A DNA stretch of 16,580 nt, taken from the NCBI GenBank assembly GCA_946478675.1, contig CAMLEF010000063.1, positions 1 through 16,580 of the forward strand. Direction: 5' to 3'. Below the pieces are notes generated by a model. That model had not been told where the DNA came from and did not search any database. It saw nothing but the letters and a program-made list of their open reading frames with translations. The translations under genes and the position numbers were made by a program. The DNA is from an uncultured Flavobacteriales bacterium. GTDB lineage: Bacteria > Bacteroidota > Bacteroidia > Palsa-965. Every line of letters starts with the position of its first letter. Position 1 is the stretch's first letter. Shown piece by piece: positions 12,918-16,580 of this stretch.

Positions 12918-12947
12918 TGGGAAGCACGTGATGCGCTTCCCATTTTT
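12911..12947 (-). terminator. Intrinsic terminator of rpoC
   Basis: The 13-bp perfect stem AAAAATGGGAAGC (12913-12925) pairs with GCTTCCCATTTTT (12935-12947) across a 9-nt loop. Read on the minus strand, the GC-rich part is followed by seven T (complement of 12911-12917). It starts about 20 bases past the rpoC stop codon. The T-run at 12943-12947 makes it potentially bidirectional. It should separate rpoC transcription from the kinase gene. Confidence 0.88.
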
Positions 12948-12966
12948 ATCTGGTGTTTGGAGAGAC

Positions 12967-15900
12967 TTACACTTCCTCTTCCACCTCTTTCTTGGCGGCA
13001 AGGAGCTTTTCGTATTCGTCTTTGGAACCGACGACGAGCTTCTCGTAGCTGCGGTGACCCGTACCTGCGGGGATGAGGTGACCGACGATCACGTTTTCCT
13101 TCAGGCCGTTGAGCGTATCCTGCTTTCCGTTGACGGCAGCTTCGTTGAGTACTTTGGTCGTTTCCTGGAAGGAAGCGGCCGATACCCAGCTGTTCGTCTG
13201 GAGAGAAGCGCGGGTGATACCCTGCAGGATCTGCGAAGAGGTTGCCGGAACTGCGTCGCGGAATTCAACCGGTTTCATATCCTTACGCTTGAGCATGGAG
13301 TTCTCATCGCGGAGCTTGCGTGCAGAAACGATCTGTCCTGCTTTCACCGACTGCGAATCGCCCGGATCAACAACCACTTTCTTGCTGAAGAGGCGGTCGT
13401 TTTCTTCCATGAAGTCGGCTTTGTTCGCGAGCTGGGTTTCGAGGAACATCGTATCGCCCGGATCATCGATCTCCACTTTGCGCATCATCTGGCGGACGAT
13501 GACTTCAAAGTGCTTGTCGTTGATTTTTACACCCTGCAGACGGTAAACTTCCTGTACTTCGTTGACGAGGTATTCCTGTACGGCGGTGGGCCCTTTGATA
13601 GCGAGGATGTCGCCGGGGCTGATGGAGCCTTCAGACAGCGCTTCACCGGCACGGATGAAGTCGTTCTCCTGTACGAGGATGTATTTCGACAGCGGGATGA
13701 GGTACGTTTTGCGTTCGCCGGTGCGTGACTCGACGATCACTTCGCGGTTACCGCGTTTGATCTTGCCGAAGGTCACAACGCCGTCGATCTCGGAAACAAC
13801 AGCGGGGTTGCTGGGGTTACGGGCTTCGAAGAGTTCCGTAACGCGCGGCAGACCGCCGGTGATGTCGCCCGATTTACCGAGGGCACGCGGGATCTTGACG
13901 AGGATCTGGCCGGCTTCGATTTTCGCGCCGTCGTTGGCCACAACGTGTGCAGCGACCGGGATGTTGTAGGTCTTGAGCACGTCGGTGCCGCTCATGATGC
14001 GGATCGCCGGGTTCTTCGTCTTGTCTTTCGATTCGATGATCACTTTTTCCGCGAAGCCGGTTTGTTCGTCGGCTTCTTCACGGAAGGTGATGCCTTCTTC
14101 GATGTGTTCGAATTCAACTTTACCGCCGAATTCGGAAACGATAACCGCGTTGTACGGGTCCCAATCGCAGATCGTCTGACCTTTCTTCACCGTTTCGCCG
14201 TTCTTCACGTACAGCTGTGAACCGTACGGGATGTTACCGGTGGTGAGGACGATCTTCGTGTTGAGGTCGATGATGCGCATTTCAGCAGAACGTCCGATGA
14301 CCACGTCAACTGATCCGTTCTCCGTTTTGCGTTTCACCGTACGAAGCTCTTCGATCTCGACGATACCGTCGTATTTCGCTTCGAGTTTCGATGCGGAAGC
14401 AGAAGCCGATGCGGTACCACCCACGTGGAAAGTACGGAGCGTCAGCTGGGTTCCCGGTTCACCGATCGACTGCGCTGCGATAACGCCGACTGCTTCGCCC
14501 TGCTGGACCATGCGGCCCGAAGCGAGGTTGCGGCCGTAGCATTTCGCGCAAACGCCGTTCTTGGATTCGCAGGTGAGCACCGAACGGATCTCTACGGATT
14601 CAATCGCAGAGTGGTCGATGCGGACCGCGAACTCTTCGGTGATCTCGTTGCCGGATTCGATGATCAGGTCGCCGGTCTGCGGATCGTACACATCGTGCAC
14701 CGTGGTGCGGCCGAGGATACGGTCGTGCAGGGATTCCACCACTTCCTCGTTCTTCATGAGCGGGATAGCGATGAGACCGCGGAGCGTTCCGCAATCTTCT
14801 TCGGTGATGATCACGTCCTGTGCAACGTCTACGAGACGACGGGTGAGGTAACCTGCGTCAGCCGTCTTAAGAGCGGTATCGGCAAGACCTTTACGCGCAC
14901 CGTGCGTAGAGATGAAGTACTCGAGAATGGACAGACCTTCTTTGAAGTTCGAGATGACCGGGTTTTCGATAATCTCACCGCCGGCAGCGCCGGCCTTCGA
15001 AGGTTTCGCCATCAGACCGCGCATACCGCCGAGCTGCTTGATCTGCTCTTTGGAACCACGGGCGCCGGAATCCAGCATCATGTACACCGGGTTGAAGCCC
15101 TGGCGGTCGGATGAAAGCTGGTCGAGAACGCGCTTGGTGATGCGGTTGTTGGTGTGCGTCCAGATGTCGATGATCTGGTTGTAACGTTCGTTGTTGGTGA
15201 TGAAGCCCATGTTGTAATTCGAGCGGACTTCTTCGACCTGGTCGTTCGCTTCGGCGATCATCTTGTCTTTTTCAACCGGGATGATGATATCACCGAGGTT
15301 GAACGACAGACCACCTTTGAACGCCATTTTGAAACCGAGCTCCTTGATATCGTCGAGGAATTTCGACGTTTTCGCCATGCCGGTTTCTTTGAGAACGTTA
15401 CCGATAATGTCACGAAGTGATTTTTTCGTGAGCAGCTCGTTGATGTAACCGGCTTCGAACGGAACGACCTGGTTGAACAGGATACGGCCGAGCGTGGTCT
15501 CGATCACTTTCGGTCCGAGCTGACCGTTCTCTTTGTGGTTCTGGATCTTCACTTTCACGAATGCGTTCAGGTGAACGCGGCCCTCGTTGTAAGCAATGAT
15601 CGCTTCTTCTGCGTTGTAGAACGTCAGGCCCTGGCCTTTCACCGTCACCTTGTCGTCGGTCTTCATGCCTTTGGTCATGTAGTACAGACCAAGGACCATG
15701 TCCTGGGAAGGAACGGCGATCGGGGCGCCGTTAGCCGGGTTGAGGATGTTGTGCGCCGCGAGCATGAGGATTTGCGCCTCGAGGATCGCTGCGTTGCCGA
15801 GCGGAACGTGCACAGCCATCTGGTCACCGTCGAAGTCGGCGTTGAACGCGGTACATACGAGCGGGTGCAGCTGGATTGCTTTTCCTTCGATCAGCTTGGG

Positions 15901-16580
15901 CTGGAACGACTGGATACCGAGACGGTGCAGCGTAGGAGCACGGTTGAGCAGTACGGGGTGGCCACGGAGAACGTTCTCCAGGATATCCCATACCACCGCG
16001 TCTTTGCGGTCAACGATCTTCTTCGCTGATTTTACCGTTTTCACGATGCCGCGCTCGATGAGCTTGCGGATAATGAACGGCTTGAAGAGCTCGGCAGCCA
16101 TGTCTTTCGGCAGACCGCATTCGTGCAGCTTCAGTTCCGGACCTACGACAATGACCGAACGCGCGGAGTAGTCGACACGCTTACCGAGCAGGTTCTGACG
16201 GAAGCGGCCTTGTTTACCCTTGAGCGAGTCGGACAGCGATTTGAGGGCGCGGTTCGATTCGGTCTTAACGGCGTTGGATTTACGTGAGTTGTCGAAGAGC
16301 GAGTCGACAGCTTCCTGGAGCATACGCTTCTCGTTACGGAGAATGACGTCCGGAGCTTTGATCTCGATCAGTCGCTTGAGTCGGTTGTTACGGATGATAA
16401 CACGACGGTAGAGGTCGTTCAGGTCAGAGGTAGCGAAACGGCCGCCGTCCAGCGGAACGAGCGGGCGCAGTTCCGGCGGAATCACCGGCACTACCTTGAT
16501 GATCATCCATTCGGGACGGTTTTCCACGACGCGGTTCGCCTGGCGGAAAGCCTCGACCACCTGCAGGCGCTTGAGCGCTT
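12967..16580 (-). CDS. rpoC: DNA-directed RNA polymerase subunit beta' (N-terminal part beyond right edge)
   Basis: About 1203 codons of beta' are visible, ending in KKEVEEEV with TAA at 12967-12969. Roughly 220-230 N-terminal residues, including the first zinc finger, lie off the right edge. The frame runs open to base 16580, so the internal GTG at 16558-16560 is not the true start. Visible hallmarks are [46 protein letters not shown], and the active-site magnesium loop [15 protein letters not shown] (15823-15837 region). The second zinc site has four cysteines, in EDCGTLRGL (14791-14793) and [11 protein letters not shown] (14569-14571, 14548-14550, 14539-14541). Beta' is the catalytic large subunit of the polymerase core. 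In most bacteria rpoC follows rpoB, which would be to the right. No frameshift or damage is seen. Confidence 0.98.
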   Translation of the reverse strand, partial: ALKRLQVVEAFRQANRVVENRPEWMIIKVVPVIPPELRPLVPLDGGRFATSDLNDLYRRVIIRNNRLKRLIEIKAPDVILRNEKRMLQEAVDSLFDNSRKSNAVKTESNRALKSLSDSLKGKQGRFRQNLLGKRVDYSARSVIVVGPELKLHECGLPKDMAAELFKPFIIRKLIERGIVKTVKSAKKIVDRKDAVVWDILENVLRGHPVLLNRAPTLHRLGIQSFQPKLIEGKAIQLHPLVCTAFNADFDGDQMAVHVPLGNAAILEAQILMLAAHNILNPANGAPIAVPSQDMVLGLYYMTKGMKTDDKVTVKGQGLTFYNAEEAIIAYNEGRVHLNAFVKVKIQNHKENGQLGPKVIETTLGRILFNQVVPFEAGYINELLTKKSLRDIIGNVLKETGMAKTSKFLDDIKELGFKMAFKGGLSFNLGDIIIPVEKDKMIAEANDQVEEVRSNYNMGFITNNERYNQIIDIWTHTNNRITKRVLDQLSSDRQGFNPVYMMLDSGARGSKEQIKQLGGMRGLMAKPSKAGAAGGEIIENPVISNFKEGLSILEYFISTHGARKGLADTALKTADAGYLTRRLVDVAQDVIITEEDCGTLRGLIAIPLMKNEEVVESLHDRILGRTTVHDVYDPQTGDLIIESGNEITEEFAVRIDHSAIESVEIRSVLTCESKNGVCAKCYGRNLASGRMVQQGEAVGVIAAQSIGEPGTQLTLRTFHVGGTASASASASKLEAKYDGIVEIEELRTVKRKTENGSVDVVIGRSAEMRIIDLNTKIVLTTGNIPYGSQLYVKNGETVKKGQTICDWDPYNAVIVSEFGGKVEFEHIEEGITFREEADEQTGFAEKVIIESKDKTKNPAIRIMSGTDVLKTYNIPVAAHVVANDGAKIEAGQILVKIPRALGKSGDITGGLPRVTELFEARNPSNPAVVSEIDGVVTFGKIKRGNREVIVESRTGERKTYLIPLSKYILVQENDFIRAGEALSEGSISPGDILAIKGPTAVQEYLVNEVQEVYRLQGVKINDKHFEVIVRQMMRKVEIDDPGDTMFLETQLANKADFMEENDRLFSKKVVVDPGDSQSVKAGQIVSARKLRDENSMLKRKDMKPVEFRDAVPATSSQILQGITRASLQTNSWVSAASFQETTKVLNEAAVNGKQDTLNGLKENVIVGHLIPAGTGHRSYEKLVVGSKDEYEKLLAAKKEVEEEV

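Larger units (their letters stand above)
12626..12966. other. 341-bp gene-free spacer between rpoC and the sensor kinase
   Basis: No credible gene is seen here on either strand. The spacer contains the rpoC terminator, the long REP-like palindrome and two small adjacent palindromes, each listed separately. The kinase promoter should lie on the minus strand within about 12626-12850. I found no full TAnnTTTG element there; the nearest is TAACTTG (complement of 12667-12673), which lacks one consensus T. Confidence 0.7.

Noticed and set aside
11198..12931. 577-codon open frame on the plus strand, antisense to the kinase
   Set aside because: The minus-strand frame encodes an intact kinase with all catalytic motifs. 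The plus frame has no recognisable domain, is rich in Arg/His/Val as expected for a GC-rich antisense shadow, and runs into the rpoC terminator.
16558..16560. GTG as the start of rpoC
   Set aside because: The frame stays open to the window edge and continues with typical RpoC residues (ALKRLQ), so this is an internal valine codon.

Overview
The window comes from a Bacteroidota genome of moderately high GC content. Three things support this: a PorP/SprF-family type IX secretion (T9SS) membrane protein, a giant adhesin ending in a CHU_C/type B T9SS sorting domain, and an RpoC with the wording typical of that phylum. The genus cannot be named from this sequence; Chitinophagia/Sphingobacteriia-like lineages are plausible. 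All six genes lie on the minus strand, so transcription runs from high to low coordinates. The long plus-strand open frames are shadows of these genes.

Layout from right to left. (1) rpoC (12967 to the right edge) lacks its N-terminal part and ends in a strong hairpin terminator at 12913-12947. (2) A 341-bp spacer (12626-12966) holds that terminator, a 17-bp-stem REP-like palindrome fused to its A-tract, and two small adjacent palindromes. (3) A two-component pair follows: a sensor kinase with a TPR sensor region, one membrane segment and a HisKA/HATPase core (10301-12625), then a receiver-coiled coil-LuxR-type regulator (9433-10314). The regulator starts with TTG inside the last codons of the kinase. 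(4) A 184-bp spacer (9249-9432) has a good TAnnTTTG -7 element and two sets of direct repeats. (5) A T9SS cassette follows: a 2424-aa modular adhesin (1974-9248), a PorP/SprF protein (1009-1944), and a PorE-like TPR/PD40 protein (989 to the left edge, incomplete).

The adhesin has, in order: a signal peptide, a large N-terminal beta domain, a DUF11-like domain, 12 Ig-like repeats (mostly 81 aa), 5 PKD-like repeats (about 86 aa), 10 calcium-binding TSP3-like repeats (41 aa) and the type B C-terminal sorting domain. The DNA of the arrays carries signs of recent duplication: a 369-bp tandem block sharing a 195-bp identical stretch, and a two-unit 486-bp period in the Ig array.

The simplest functional reading is that the adhesin is exported through T9SS and held at the surface with its adjacent PorP/SprF and PorE-like partners. 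The overlapping two-component pair immediately upstream is a candidate regulator. Export and partnership follow known family behaviour; the regulatory link is inferred from position only. I found no tRNA, rRNA, CRISPR array, transposase or integrase.
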